Counted from the first letter of the stretch, positions 1 through 13,045 are shown. The stretch is 64,000 bases of DNA from Artocarpus heterophyllus (GCA_025403435.1 CM046354.1:39917041-39981040); one strand, 5' to 3'. Made by a program: numbers and translations. The notes: a model not told the origin generated them from the letters alone.

Positions 1-1978
1 TCAACCATAATTTGACTGATGACAACGCCCCAATGTCATTGCCAATTAGCAGAATTTCATCTACATAGAGCACTAGAAAAACCACCTTACCATCCTTAAT
101 GTGTTTGTAATCACCTGATCAAATCTTATGTTACAAGAACGAGAAGCCTGCTTAACTCCATAAATAGACTTTAGCAGCTTACAAACCTTACCCTCTTGAC
201 TCGCGACCTTGAACCCGTCTGGTTGTTCCATATAAATGGACTCATCAAGATAGCCATTCAGAAGAGCCATCTTGACATTCATCTGCCAAATCTCATAGTC
301 GAGAGTGGTAGCTATGGACAAGAGAATCTGGATGGAGTTAAGCATGGCTATAGGCGAAAAGGTTTCCTCATAATCGATTCCTTCCTTTTGCGTATAACCC
401 ATAGCTACCAATCTAGCCTTAAAGGTTTTGACCTTTCCATCCACTCCTCTTTTCCTCTTGTAGATCCACTTACACCCTATGGGTTTTACCCCTTCGGGAA
501 GATCCACAAGCTCTCAGACCTGATTAGTCTCCATAGACTTCATCTCTATGTTCATGGCCTCTGTCCAGAGTCTTGAATCAACATCCTCCATAGCTTCTGT
601 GTAAGTATAAGGATCTCTGTCATGTTCATCCGGTTCAGCCAAGAAGACGTCCCCATTGAACATATACTTCTCAGGTTGACGCCCGATCCTCTCACTACGC
701 TGAAGCCCCTAAGGTTGTTGTTCAGGTTTGTTTGGTTTTTCTAGACCGATCGGAATGGTTTCGTTCAGAACCTGTGGAGTGAATGGATCACCCCTTAACT
801 CCTCAAGCACCACTTTGCTTCGAGGTTTAAAGTCGTCCATGTAACTCTCCTCAAGGAAAGTTGCATTAGTTGAAACCACGACTTTATTTTCCTTTGGGTT
901 ATAAAAATAACCCCCTTTAGTCCCTTTTGGATATCTTACAAACACGTAAACTTCCGAACGTGCTTCTAACTTATTCGGATCCTTAAACAGGACATGAGCT
1001 GGACATCCCCATATGCGAATATGGTTTAAGGATGTCTTTCGTCTTGTCCACAACTCGTGAGGAGTTCTAGGGACCGATTTTGAAGGCACATTGTTCAAAC
1101 GATAACATGCAGTTTGTAGTGCATATCCCCAAAAGGATAAAGGCAATGATGAATAACTTATCATGGACCTAATCATGTCCAATAAAGTCCTATTCCTTCT
1201 CTCCGCTACGTCATTCTGCTGCGGAGTAGCCAGCGTAGTCAAATGGGATAAAATCCCATTCTCTAACAAGTGTCCCAAGAAGTCATCAGAAAGGTATTCC
1301 CCGCCTCGATCAGATCGAAGTGCCTTTATGGGTCTACCCAATTACTTTTCCACTTCAGCCCAAAAATCCCTGAACTTATCATAAGTTTCGCTTTTGTGGT
1401 GCATTAGGTACACATACCCATATCTTGAGTAATCGTCAATAAAAGTGACGAAGTACTCATACCCTCCTCGTGCCCGGATGTTCATTGGTCTGCAAACATC
1501 ACTATGCACAAGTTCTAGAACCCCTTTTGCCCTATTGCCCTTAGACCCGTATGGTCTTTTGGTCATTTTACCCTCCAAACAAGATTCACATTGAGGTATA
1601 GATTCCACCTTTAAGTTACTTAAAGGTCCATCCCTTACCAACCTTTGAATCCTATTTAGGTTAATATGGCCAAGGCGCAAATGCCAAAGATAAGTCTTAT
1701 TAGAGTGAGAAGTTTTAAGTCTTTTTGAGTCATTATCACTTATCTCAGCATTAAGCAATAAGTCCATCTTAGGTTTTATAAAATATAGATTATTTTGCAT
1801 CCATCCAGAACAGATAAAAGATTTGTTTTTATTAATCACCACTTTTTCATTAAAAGATACCACGTAGGAGTCTTTAAATAAAGAAGATACATAAATTAAA
1901 TTCCTTTTAAATTTCAGAACATAAAAACAATCTCGCAAAATTAAATTCCTAGAATTATCAAAGTAAAGATGGACATCT
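1..1978 (-). pseudogene. copia family-1 Pol fragment (RT, integrase, GAG-pre-integrase), broken
   Basis: Minus-strand remnant of the family-1 copia polyprotein; the window edge cuts it in the reverse transcriptase. Reading right to left: GAG-pre-integrase zinc region (HLRLGH, then CESC) and integrase start within 1342-1938, the rest of the integrase ([10 protein letters not shown]) within 709-1341, and reverse transcriptase within 73-507. Stops and frameshifts separate the pieces. The RT motif YVDD reads YVDE near position 75, and about 50 bp are missing near 110 relative to the intact copies at 24866-28819 and 34413-38366. At 1978 the coding sequence stops abruptly against a plus-strand LTR. 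Non-functional. Assignment to the family is by direct similarity to the intact copies in this window. Confidence 0.92.
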
Positions 1979-2672
1979 TGTTAGACATGTATGTTCTAAG
2001 GAGTAAAAATGTAATACGTTTTTGGAGACATTTTTATCAATAAAGAATTTATTCATACCAAATATTGTCCTCTTTATGTTCATATTTGTTGAATGTATGA
2101 TAAGCAAACAGTAGTCTGAGACTGTCAGTCTAAACCTTAAGAGTTGGGCATATGATGGGTTGATTATGCGGTAGACACAACTCTTAAGGTGATGGTCTAA
2201 AATATATGATCCGCAATCGAGGGAATAAAGTTGGGCACTTTATTCATGTAAAGATTGTTATGTTGTCTATATCCCTTTTGGGAGATGGTTTGTCTTGGCC
2301 ATCGGAGTTGGACTCCGTGAATAGAAACATTGGCGCGTTGTCATAGGTGATGATGTGTTGGATCGGGACATAAAGTGAATTGATTTGGATTAATAATTCT
2401 GTCTTGGCAAATCGACTCACTTTAGACAATCATTTGTATTGTATCTTAATCCTGAGATGAATAATGGGCCCGTTGTCTCAATTTGTGTCTTTTGATGTAC
2501 CAATGGGTGACTCCCACATCTCTATAGTGGCATGCATGCCGGTACGTTGGAGGCATGACTCTTGGTAGCGTAGACTTGTTATTCATAGATATGGAATCCA
2601 TAGCTCCTCTTTAGGAGTAATGATATCCTCTTATATGCGTTGTCCTGTAATTGGAAAACTGGAGCACTTAAG
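1979..2672 (+). repeat. family-1 LTR, 5' part only (left arm of fold-back)
   Basis: Starts with the family LTR terminus TGTTAGACATGTATG and follows the plus-strand LTR at 38381 for about 690 bp, lacking a short TATATATA stretch. It stops at GGAGCACTTAAG, where intact LTRs read GGAGCGCTCAAC and continue for another 1.3 kb. So only the outer third of an LTR is present. Confidence 0.9.
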
Positions 2673-3310
2673 CTGCAGGCTCAACATCAGGATTATGAGA
2701 CTGCCAAGCAGATCTTGGATAATCTTGAGGATATGTTTGGAGACCAGGCCATAACAAAGCAGCAAGGGGCGCTTCAAAAACTCTTAAACTATAGACAGAG
2801 ACCAGAGACATCTGTAAAGGAGCACATGATGTTGGTCATGGGTTACCTCGCTAAGGCTCAAACCAATGGAGCCGACATCGATGCTAAAACTCAAATGACT
2901 ATGGTCTTTGAGACTCTGTCTAAGGAATTTATTCCGTTTAGAGCTACTTTTAATTTAAGCAATAGACAGGATATGACCTTGACAGAACTGATGAAACAGT
3001 TATAGGAGTTTGAACTGCTGATCAGGGAGTCTCCTGTTGGTGGTGAGGCCAACATGGTAGCTGCTTCTGGTTCCAATCCTAACTCTAGGAATGGAAAGAA
3101 GCAACGGGCCAAGAATGGGAAGTCTTCTATTCCTGCTACTACCAAGAGCAAGAAGAAGAAGAAGAAGAAGAAGAACCCAAAGAAGCTTAAGTGCTTCTTC
3201 TGTGGTAAGGTCGGGCATATAAAGAAGCATTGCAAGGACTTCCTTTCCAAGGGAGGTAGGTGTGATATTCTATATTTAGAAACTTGTTTGGTTGAGGAAT
3301 CCAGTGACAT
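2671..3310 (+). pseudogene. copia family-1 Gag fragment
   Basis: Plus-strand piece of the family-1 Gag coding region, with neither start nor end. It runs from the sequence equivalent to about residue 83 of the intact Gag to just before the protease DSG motif. An in-frame TAG at 3003-3005 and a frame change split it. The nucleocapsid zinc knuckle (C-X2-C-X4-H-X4-[15 protein letters not shown]) lies at 3192-3233, preceded by a lysine run encoded by repeated AAG that is longer than in the other copies. It is enclosed by two inverted LTR fragments and cannot be expressed from them as a normal element. Confidence 0.9.
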
Positions 3311-4012
3311 CTTAAGTGCTCCAGTTTTCCAATTACAGGACAACGCATATAAGAGGATATCATTACTCCTAAAGAGGAGCTATGGATTCCATATCTATGA
3401 ATAACAAGTCTACGCTATCAAGAGTCATGCCTCCAACGTACCGGTATGCATACCACTATTGAGATGTGGGTGTCACCCTTTGGCACATCAAAAGACACAA
3501 GTCGAGACAACGGGCCCATTATTCATCTTAGGATTAAGATATAATACAAATGACTGTCTAAAGTGAATCGATTTGCCGAGACAGAATTATTAATCCAAAT
3601 CAATTCACTTTATGTCCCGATCCAACACATCGTCACCTATGACAATGTGCCAATGTTTCTATTCACAGAGTCCAACTCCGATGGTCAAGACAAACCATCT
3701 GCCAAAAGGGATATAGACAACATAACAATCTTTACATGAATAAAGCACCCAACTTTATTCCCTCGATTGCGGATCATATGTTTTAGACCATCATCTTAAG
3801 AATCGTGTCTTCTGCATAATTAGTCCATCATATGCCCAATTCTTAAGGTTTAGACTGATAGTCTCAGACTACTGTTTGCTTATCATACATTCAACAAATA
3901 TGAATGTAAAGAGGACAAGATTTGGTATATATAAATGAATAAATTCTTTATTGATAAAAATATCTCCAAAAACGTATTACATTTTTACTCCTTAGGGCAT
4001 ACATGTCTAACA
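3311..4012 (-). repeat. family-1 LTR, 5' part only, inverted (right arm of fold-back)
   Basis: Minus-strand copy of the outer third of the family-1 LTR, ending at 4012 with the terminus TGTCTAACA. It begins CTTAAGTGCTCC, the exact reverse complement of the inner end of the left arm (2661-2672). The two arms differ by many substitutions and an indel, so they come from different LTR copies. The outer end at 4012 is probably the outer edge of the 5' LTR of the minus-strand element at 1-1978, inserted into the copia fragment that starts at 4013. Confidence 0.88.
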
Positions 4013-6062
4013 ATCACCACCCTTCAACACTTTTAACTCTTCTAACAAGCCCCTTAACCATAAAGCTTATTTTATGGCTTCAGTAGTTGCTATATATTCT
4101 GATTTGGTAGTGGATAGTGCTACTATTGGTCGAATTTGAGATTTCCAACTTACGAGACCTCCACAATGAGTAAAGATATAACCAATTGTAGATCTCTTCT
4201 TATCAAGATCTCCTGCAAAATCAGAGTCTGCGTACCCTTTGAGAATTAGCTTACCAAGCTACTTCCCATAATTTAATCCCAAATCCAATGAGCCTTTAAT
4301 ATATCTCAATAACCATTTGACACCTTTCCAATGTTCTCTTCTTAGATTGGCCATGAATATGCTCAGAACACTAACAGCTTGAGCTATATCTAGTTGAAAG
4401 CAAACTATAGCAGACATAAGGGAACCAAGGGCATTAGCATATGGAACAATGTACATTTTCTTCCTTTGATGTTTAGTTTCTAGTGATTGACCTGTTGAGA
4501 ACTTGAAATGATGTGCCAATGGAATTCCCACTGGTTTAGAATCCATCATAGGAAACTTCTGAAGAACTTTCATCTTTTGAGATAAGAATAAACTACCACT
4601 CTTTCTATCCATGATGATTTCCATGACCAGAATCTTCTTTGCATTTCCTAGGTCTTTCATATCAAACTCTAACCTTAGTTTTTCCATTAAAAATTGAATC
4701 TCCACCTTGCTCTTACAAGCAAGTAACATGCCATCCACATAAATGAGTAGGAATATCACTAGGTCATTTTCAATATGTTTAAAATAGAAACACCCCTCAT
4801 AACTGCTTTGTTGGAAACAAATATTTAATATAAAGGTATCAAACCTTTTATACCATTGCCTTGGGGATTGCTTTAGTGCATAGAGTGACTTGTTCAAAAG
4901 ACAGGCCATATGTTCCTTCCCTATTTCTGCAAATCCTTCAGGCTAAGGCATCTCAATTTTCTCTTCTAATTCCCCATGTAAGAAAGCTATTTTTTGTCCT
5001 TCTACTCCAGTTCTAGGGTGTACAAAGCCATTGAGGACAGTAGAATCCTTATGGAAGTTTGCTTGACTACTGAAGAAAAAACTTCATTGTAGTCCACACC
5101 CTTTTTCTGTGTATAGCCTTTAGTCACTAATTTAGCTTTATACCTGGCAGGTTCTATTTATTCTTTCTTCTGAAAGATCCACTTATAGGTGACCACTTTA
5201 TGTTTTGGGTCCTTGTTCACCAACATCCAGGTCTTGTTTTTCTCAAGTGACTCAAATTTCTCAGTCATGGCTGCAAGCCATTTTTGAGAATGCTCACACT
5301 CAAGAGCTCCTTTATAACTAAGAGGCTTAGATTTTTACATTCATGGGTAGTAACTAGGGTATAAGCTATGAGATCTGTAAAACCAAATCTATCTAGAGGT
5401 TTCACAGATCTCTTAGCTCTATCTCTTGAAAGTTGATAACTAGAATCAATAGTAGTGCTTGAAGTTGCCGCTTGTTGCCTAGAATTTGAGAAATTTGGTT
5501 CAGGTGGTTCCACTTCATCTTTTGGTGTTGATTTTTTTTGTGTTTGGATATTAGATTCTGAGTTTGAATGCTACACCTCAAACTCAAAAGAATCTTTATC
5601 AGGAAGGTTGGCTTGAGAATTCTCTATACCTGCATGGTTAGCTCTTGCAAAACAAAACTCATTCTCATTAAATACAACATTCCTATTATTGATTATTTTC
5701 ATACCAGGAAAGTCTTGAACTCATAGGCTATATCTTTTTGCACCTTCAGGTTAGCCTAAGAACACATACTTCACAGATCTTGGTTCTATTTCCCTCACTT
5801 TGGTGAACATAATCTATACAACTAAAACTCTTAGCTGATCATAACTAGTTGGTTTTCCTGTCCACATTTCTTCTCGTCTTATAGGTTATTGCACTAGAGG
5901 GAATCGTATTTATAAGTATGAGGCAATCATTACTACCTCACCCTAGAAGTATTTAGATAGACCAGAACAAAACAATATGCACCTAACTCTATCTAGTAGT
6001 GTTCTATTTGTTCTTTCTATTAAGCCATAATGTTAGGGTGTCTTTCTATGGTCATATGCCTT
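4013..6062 (-). pseudogene. unrelated copia Pol fragment (RNase H, RT, end of integrase)
   Basis: Minus-strand Ty1/copia Pol remnant of a second family, clearly diverged from family 1. Its RNase H end (TTEAIK, ALWLRGLLEEL in broken frame) is at 4013-4150. Reverse transcriptase lies at 4259-4909 with NKSLYALKQSPRQWYKRFD; the catalytic YVDD reads YVDG, losing the second aspartate. Further RT and an integrase end with stops occupy 4910-6060. It is cut on the left by the family-1 LTR end at 4012 and on the right by the gypsy LTR at 6063. The RNase H wording resembles the Tork lineage, but I hold that loosely. Confidence 0.85.
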
Positions 6063-9000
6063 TGTAACGACCTTACCGACATAGTTGTTACTTAATTATT
6101 TTAACACACATTTCTTTAGATTACATAATTTTACAAAATATATTTTATTTTAAATTATTTTAAAATTAACTTACTAATTAATTTAATTTAAAACTATTTT
6201 CTACTTTTTGTTGCAACAAAAATAGTAACATAATTTAATGGTTTAATGGTTCTCCAAAACATACATATTACTAGAGTTATATAGGTTTACATATTATCAA
6301 AAGAGTCATAATTAACAAAACTAAGTACAGAAAATAAAATGCACAATATCCATTTCCCATGACTTTACTTTAATAGTTCACCGTTTACCTACAACATGAA
6401 TATTCTTGGAATGAGCTTTCGCTCAGCAAATAGAAACTTTAACTTACAAAACATTTAAAATAGCATGTAACAATAATATGTATGTGCCGATAATGCTTAG
6501 TTATGACCTTGTCTTATTATTTTGTTGGGTGCAAGTCGTCGTACCGGTTGCGTGCCATCGGTACGAAATTAGGTTTTGCAAGGTCTCAACGACACCATGG
6601 TCTATTTTAATTTGTTCTTTATTTTTTAAATATATGCCTTCCCATAAGTCGAAAGATTGGTACAATACTTTTATTTAATTCATCCTTAAAAGTTTCACTA
6701 AAAAAATTAGTGAGCATTCAATATGACAAGGCACAACATACTTTGACTTATAAGTAAAATGCTTACTAATTTTTGAAAATATTTATTTAAAACTATCTGT
6801 GCTGTAGGTGAGATTCTTATTTACCTATTTTCTCGTTGTAGATCTCTCTATTTGCCTTAAATTTTTTATTCTCTATAGGAAACAATTCTATATAACACCC
6901 ATTAAGAGTGTATAAGAATAATCTATTTTATGCTATTTAAATTTTAGTATAATCATAAGAATTTTGATCATTCTTTTACATCGTAATTCTTTTATCAGAG
7001 GATCATAAAAATCGTTACTTCTATTATAAGGATTAATTAATCAATTAAATCCTCATAAGGTTTACTTTTCCCTAATTGCCTTTAGTCCATGTTATGATTG
7101 ATAATTCATTAATTTAAATAATTAATTGATTATCTTATCCTTACTAAGTCTATATGACTTCAACTAACAAAATTAAAAATTACATAACTACTTGGTTCTT
7201 GAACTAAGTTCTAATCAACCATATTCTTAATTTATTTAGTGGGCTCGTAATTGGTTCTAAGCACATTAAGCCCAAAAACAAACCTAAGGTGTTCTATACG
7301 TCGTATTTTTAAAACTTTGACTCGAGTGGCTTTTTGGACTAGGACGAGTGTTGGGCCCATGACTAGTGCCATAATACTAGGAATCTAGCATATTGGATTT
7401 TTATGATAGCTACTTTAGCATTCATTTGAATACTGTTAAAGTTATATCATTTTCATCTTTTGGAAACTATATCCTTATAACTCAAAGTTTGTATCAAAAT
7501 CACACTTTAAAATATCGTTTGAATTTGTAAAACACGAAATCTTATGCTTATGTAGTATGTTATAAGCGCCATAATTTCTTGGTTTTTTGAAAAATAGGAT
7601 TTTGTAGCTATGCAAACATTTTTTTTTATAAAAACTAGTACTAGGAGATGCTTTTTGGTTAGTTTTTAAAAGTTACCCAAAAATTTGTATGTTAAGGCAG
7701 TTTTTCTTTTAATTTTTTTTTCACAGAAGTTAGATTGTTGTAAATACATTGTTTAACAACTTCCATGCTCATTTAAAGTCCCAATTGCTGTCTTTACCAT
7801 ATTCGTTTACTGATTAAATTTTGCGCGCCTTACCAATTAAAAAAGTTTTGACAGTTTTTATTAATCCAATTTAAAGTCCATCTTAGAGGCAGATTTTAGC
7901 AAAAGTTTCTTCACAAAAATTATCAGTCTCGACGAAATCTAAAGTTTCATGGTTGGCAAAAATTACAATCTTTTAAAATAGAATGTATCCCCATTATACA
8001 GTTTTTAGGTAGTTTAAAAAAACTACCCATAATTGTATTTTAGATGCAAAATTTGAAAAAAATTTCTCCTTGAAAGTTGTCTATCTCGTTGAAATCTAAA
8101 AATTTCATGTTGGTTAAACATGAAATTAGGACGTAAAATAGCCAAAATAGTGGCTACTTGCACCAAACAGATTTTTGACAGCTAAATTTTTTTTTATATA
8201 TAGTTTTAGGTAGTTTCTAAAACTGTTTTGGATAGTTTTTAAAAATTGCTTGAAAACCCTACTTAGAGTCAAAACTGTGGTTTCATAGAGTCACGAAGTT
8301 TTGTTCAAAACATCAAAAGCTAAAAGTTTAGAATCGAACTCTAAGATTTCCATTTTCATGATCAAATTTCATGGAAAATTTTTCCACAACATCAAACATG
8401 CACAATACCTAAATTAAACGTACATAACGTAAGTTATTTCAACAAATTACATGTAAAGCCACACCCAACCAACATAAATAAAAAATATTACTAATCATTT
8501 TCTCACTAAAACATAAACTTAACTCATAAAAATTTAAACATGGAATTAATTAAAGTATTTTGAGAAAAAGTTAAGAGTTTTACCCTTGGCGAGTCCTTCT
8601 TGAATACTACTTCTAAGAAAGTCTTGTTCTTCCTGTTTTTCTCCTTGGTTGGTTAATAAAAACACAAACTTTTCTATAAAAGTCTAATCTTGATTTATCT
8701 AAGTAAATGAAATGGAAGGGTTAGAATTTACCCTTAATGATCTCTATAAAAACTTTAACTTTCTCCTTCTTCTTCCAATCCTTTTAACTAGGGTTCTCGT
8801 GGTAGAAATGGAGTAGAAATTTTTTTAAGTTTTGGTAGGTAAAAACTGGATCTTGGAGGAAGAAAATGGTAAGAAAATTTCTTGGAGAATCTTGTGTTGG
8901 AACTGATTTGGAGAGTGAGGATGAGAAGAGAAATTTCTTGAGAACTTGTGGGTAATGGAACCGGTTTTTTAGAGAAGAAATAGGGAGAAAATTTTTGGAG

Positions 9001-9960
9001 ATTTCCTTGAGGAGATCCACGGCTTTGGGAGGAGGAAATGGTGAGAAAATCATATCTAAATGAAGCCTTGTGATAGTACAAATATATATAGACTAAAGCT
9101 TAATCTAATCACCCCACCTAACTTATGTTTAATTAAGATCTTAATTGAATTTGGCAGAACTAAATTTTGGGCTTAAATATTCTGATTGTGGCGGCAGTTC
9201 TTGGCCATGTTTAGGTAAGTTTTTGTCTCTTAAGTGCACTAAGGACAATATTACTTCAAGTCTAAGTCATGGTCAAATCTATACTTTTTGATATTTTCTC
9301 TAAGATTCTCTCCAAACAGATTATTTTGTACTATCAAGGATGAGTAACTTAGCTGATAGGAAATTTTAATTTTCAATAGTTCCTTACCCATTGTTCGAAT
9401 ATAGTTAGACACTAATTACAGTGTAAACTAATACCGATATATGTTTAATCGTGTACCAATTTAGACTATTTTTAGTATTAAAATTATTTTTAGATTTAAT
9501 AAAAATCTTGACTTGACTTTTTCTACATCTAAACTTAGTAATGACCTAGTCTTGCAACAGTGTAATTTCTAAGTTCGTGTAGCATTTTCTACCAAAATTA
9601 CTACTCACATAACTCCGTTTTTAATTTAATTGCCAATTAAGGACTTATTGAGCATTATACTGTTTCTCGATACACTGATAACTTTGTATTGTACTTAGAA
9701 ATTCTTGGTACTAAATTTCTCAAGTTCTTTACAGATTAAAATTTCTTTCACCTTACGTCACGGTAGAATTTATCAAACAAATTATTAAATCATCAAAGCT
9801 AATAAATTTAACTTTAAGATTTACTATAGAATTTTGAAATGTCTATATTAATTTTATAAATCCTTCAGTCACGAAATTCTTGCATGATATTTTTAGGAAA
9901 ATCCTTGATTTAAATATGTAATTTACGTTATTTAATTCTAGGATTTTCTCGGTCATTATA
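6063..9960 (-). repeat. 3' LTR of the chromovirus-type gypsy element (about 3.9 kb)
   Basis: Bounded at 6063 by TGTAACGACC and at 9960 by GGTCATTATA, so read on the minus strand the LTR runs TATAATGACC to GGTCGTTACA. These are typical gypsy LTR ends, with one C-to-T change at the expected TG terminus. Directly outside 9960, the minus strand reads TATGGGGTAGGT, a plausible polypurine tract, followed by the end of the integrase. The LTR is AT-rich with no credible gene; small open frames at 6478-6678 and 8784-9081 look fortuitous. The matching 5' LTR is not in the window, so a target duplication cannot be checked. Confidence 0.82.
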
Positions 9961-10974
9961 ACCTACCCCATAAAGAATTTTTGTACCAAAAATTAGAACA
10001 ACTTAGGTTAGCTTTTCCTCATATTGTCTTCATGTTCCTAAGTAGCTTTCTCAATATTGTGATTCTGCCATAAAATCTTAACTAGGGGGATCACCTTATT
10101 CCAGTTTTCTCCTCATGAGCCAAAATCTGAACTAGATTCTCTTTATAAGGCAGATTTGTGTGCACTTCTGATGGTGCAGTTCATGTTACGAGTTCGATAC
10201 GTACTTCTTCAGCATTGACACATGGAAGATGTTGTGCATAGGGGATAGTTCTAACGGCAAGGTGAGTCTATGTACGACTTTACCGATCCTTTGTAAAATC
10301 TCAAATGGTCCAATATATCGCGAACTGAGCTTCCCTCTCTTGCCGAATCTCATCACGCTTTTCATTGGAGCGACCTTTGGGAAGACTAAGTCTCCTACTT
10401 GAAATTCCATGGGTCCATGGTGCTTCTTTGCATAGCACTTTTGACGGTTTTGAGCTTTCTTCAATCTTTCCCTAATTCATCTCACATCTTTCATGGTTCT
10501 CCTGATGAAGTTGGTAGAAGCTTCTTCCCAAGTTCATGCTAGTAGATTAGGGATTTGCATTTTCTTCCATAAAGGGCTTCAAAAAGTGCCACGCCTATTG
10601 ACACATGGTAGTTGTTGTTGTAGAAAAATTCATTCAGAGGTAACTTTCTATCCCAGTATCCCTTTATCCATGACGCATGCCTTTAACATATCCTCTAGGA
10701 TTTGAGGGGTCCTTTTGACTGACCATCGGTCTGTGGGTGAAAGCAGTACTACACTTTAACTTAGAGCCCATTGTTTCTTATACGCTTTTCCAAAATCTCA
10801 AGGTGAATTGACCTTCTTAATCAAAGACGATAGACTTTAGAACTCCATGCAATGTCACTATCTTTGACACAAACAACTCAGCTAACTATTCCACAAAATA
10901 ACTAAGCTTGATGGGTACAAAATGAGCAGACTTGGTCAGTCGATTGACAATAACCCAAATTGCATTGTTGTCAT
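9961..10974 (-). pseudogene. gypsy integrase core, C-terminal domain and chromodomain remnant
   Basis: Minus-strand 3' end of gypsy pol. Integrase core fragments (DRLTKSAHFVPIK, HGVLKSIVFD) lie at 10465-10974 with stops and frameshifts. An open stretch at 10186-10464 carries the GPF/Y-type C-terminal domain (GPFEILQRIG, MHNIFHVSMLKKY). At 9990-10140 a sequence reading KVIPLVKILWQNHN..ATWEHEDNMR matches the chromodomain-like tail of plant chromoviruses (Tekay/Del type). Copia element A interrupts the gene at 10974; the zinc-binding part of the integrase resumes at 20690. Dead. Confidence 0.88.
10970..10974. repeat. target site duplication GTCAT (left, element A)
   Basis: GTCAT directly outside the left LTR of element A; the same five bases follow its right LTR at 20690-20694. 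This proves an intact insertion into the gypsy integrase. Confidence 0.93.
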
Positions 10975-13031
10975 TGTTGGAAAAAACCAATGTGAGGTGT
11001 GCAGCGAGAATTTTAAAAATTTTAACATCAGAGCATTTTTCCAAAACACAAGTTTGACATGCTATATGTGTAAATTAAATAGATCTTACTAACCTTTGTG
11101 TGTCGAAGAACCTCCGCAACCTGTGAAGAGAAGTAACGTTCTAGAAGAGCCTCAACCAACTAGTCTTCTTTGCTATTCTCTATCCACGATCGGAGTGAGT
11201 GTGGGCTCACACGTACAGCTTTTCCACCGGTGACTCTCCTCCAACCAATTGAGAGAACCCAAAGTTAGTGTTCGTGATTTGTGAACAAAAGCTCTCAAGG
11301 AGTTTTCAGATGCTCACTAGAAAAGTATCACTCTTAATCTCTCAATTGATCTAAGTAACTCATGAGACTTACTCCCTTTATATAGCGATTGGTCCTGGGG
11401 TCAGTCCTTATCAGATTAGGGCTCAAAAACTCAAAACAGAATCAAGTTCGAATCAATATTTGATAAGATCTGCGTGAAAACGCATAATCTTATCTCTCGC
11501 TAGCCGAACAGCCTGATCGGCAGGTCAAACAACCTGATCGACAGGCCGAACAGGCCCCATCGGCAAGCCAAACACGTAGATCGACAGGCCAAACTGCCGC
11601 GTAAATATCTCCGCAAATCTTTTATTTTCCACCCGAGATTCTATAGGATAAAGTCTCAGTTTTGATTTGAATAAACCAATAGAGAAGTTATCTGATCAAA
11701 ACAAACTTTATCAAGATAATCTCTAAGAAAATAAATCAATTCACAATAATTCTACAAGTTTATCTTGATCTAATTTATCCAATTAAATCAACAGATAAAC
11801 ATACAAGAACTATCCAATCCCAATAATTCAACAAGTTTATCTTAAATTAATTTTATTAAAAAATTAATTCAACCAATAAACAGACATGAATTATTTGATT
11901 CTTTTAAATTTTAAACCAATCCGATAAATCCAACATAAGTCACCAATTATTGAAAAAGCACGCCGTATCGTTACATGATTTTGTGAGCTAGCAAAGGGGA
12001 CCAAAATGGACCTATAAAGTTCAAGCTCTCGATAATTATGAAACCCAATATCCCAGATATACATTTCACAATTATGAACTCCAACGCTACTCCACTAAAA
12101 GCTTGGAGCTGCACTCTCAAACTTTATAGAATTACGAAGCACGTATAGCTAAGTCTCTATGACATATTATAGTGTATCGTATCCCCATATGATAATCCAT
12201 AATCGGCTTAAGGACAAGTTCTGTCTTACCTTCCTGATTATTTTTATCTTACGTTCCATTATCTCACCATTAGAAAACTTACCATCCAAAGATAGTATAC
12301 CATTCGGTTACACCTATGTATCCAAATGGTTGAGCGCTCTAGTTTTCCAATTATAGGGTAACGCATATAAGAGGATATCATTACTCCTAAAGAGGAGCCA
12401 TGGATTCCATATCTATGAATAACAAGTCTACGCTATCAAGAGTCATGCTTCCAACGTACCGGCATGCATACCACTATTGAGATGTGGGAGTCACCCTTTG
12501 GTACATTAAAAGACACAAGTCGAGTCAATGGGCCCACTATCCATCTCAGGATTAAGATACAATACAAATGATTGTCTAAAGTGAATTGATTTGCCAAGAC
12601 AGAATTATTAATCCAAATCAATTCACTTTGTGTCCCGATCCAACACATCGTCACCTATGACAATGTGCCAATGTTTCTATTCACGGAGTCCAACTCCGAT
12701 GGTCAAGACAAATCATCTCCCAATAGGGATATAGACAACATAACAATCTTTGTATGAATAAAGAGCCTAACTTTATTCTCTCGATTGCGGATCATATGTT
12801 TTAGATAGTCACCTTAAGAATCATGTCTTCTGCATAATCAGTCCATCATATGCCCAATTCTTAAAGGTTTAGACCGATAGTCTCAGACAACTATTTGCTT
12901 AACATACATTCAACAAATATGAACGTAAAGAGGAGAAGATTTGCTATATGTAAATGAATAAATTCTTTATTGATAAAAATATCTCCAAAAACGTATTACA
13001 TTTTTACTCCTTAGGGCATACATATCTAACA
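10975..13031 (-). repeat. element A 3' LTR
   Basis: Begins TGTTGGAAAA and ends TATCTAACA on the plus strand. A TATA-like box lies near 11378-11384 in reverse. The GC-palindrome array at 11498-11591 has five units centred about 501.5, 522.5, 543.5, 565.5 and 586.5 (plus 11000). At 2057 bp it is 41 bp longer than its partner LTR. Confidence 0.93.
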
Positions 13032-13045
13032 ATCTCCCACTTGCA

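Noticed and set aside
1979..4012. Fold-back block as a proven mobile element with its own target duplication
   Set aside because: Flanks CATCT and ATCAC do not match, and the two sides are different host sequences. The right arm is better read as the 5' LTR end of the element at 1-1978.
6478..6678. 66-residue hydrophobic frame on the plus strand
   Set aside because: Lies inside the gypsy LTR, opposite the element's sense strand. No start context or homology recognised.
8784..9081. Two overlapping frames of 89 and 97 residues in the gypsy LTR
   Set aside because: Low-complexity Phe/Ser/Leu-rich translation of CT-rich LTR sequence, overlapping in two frames, with no recognisable domain.
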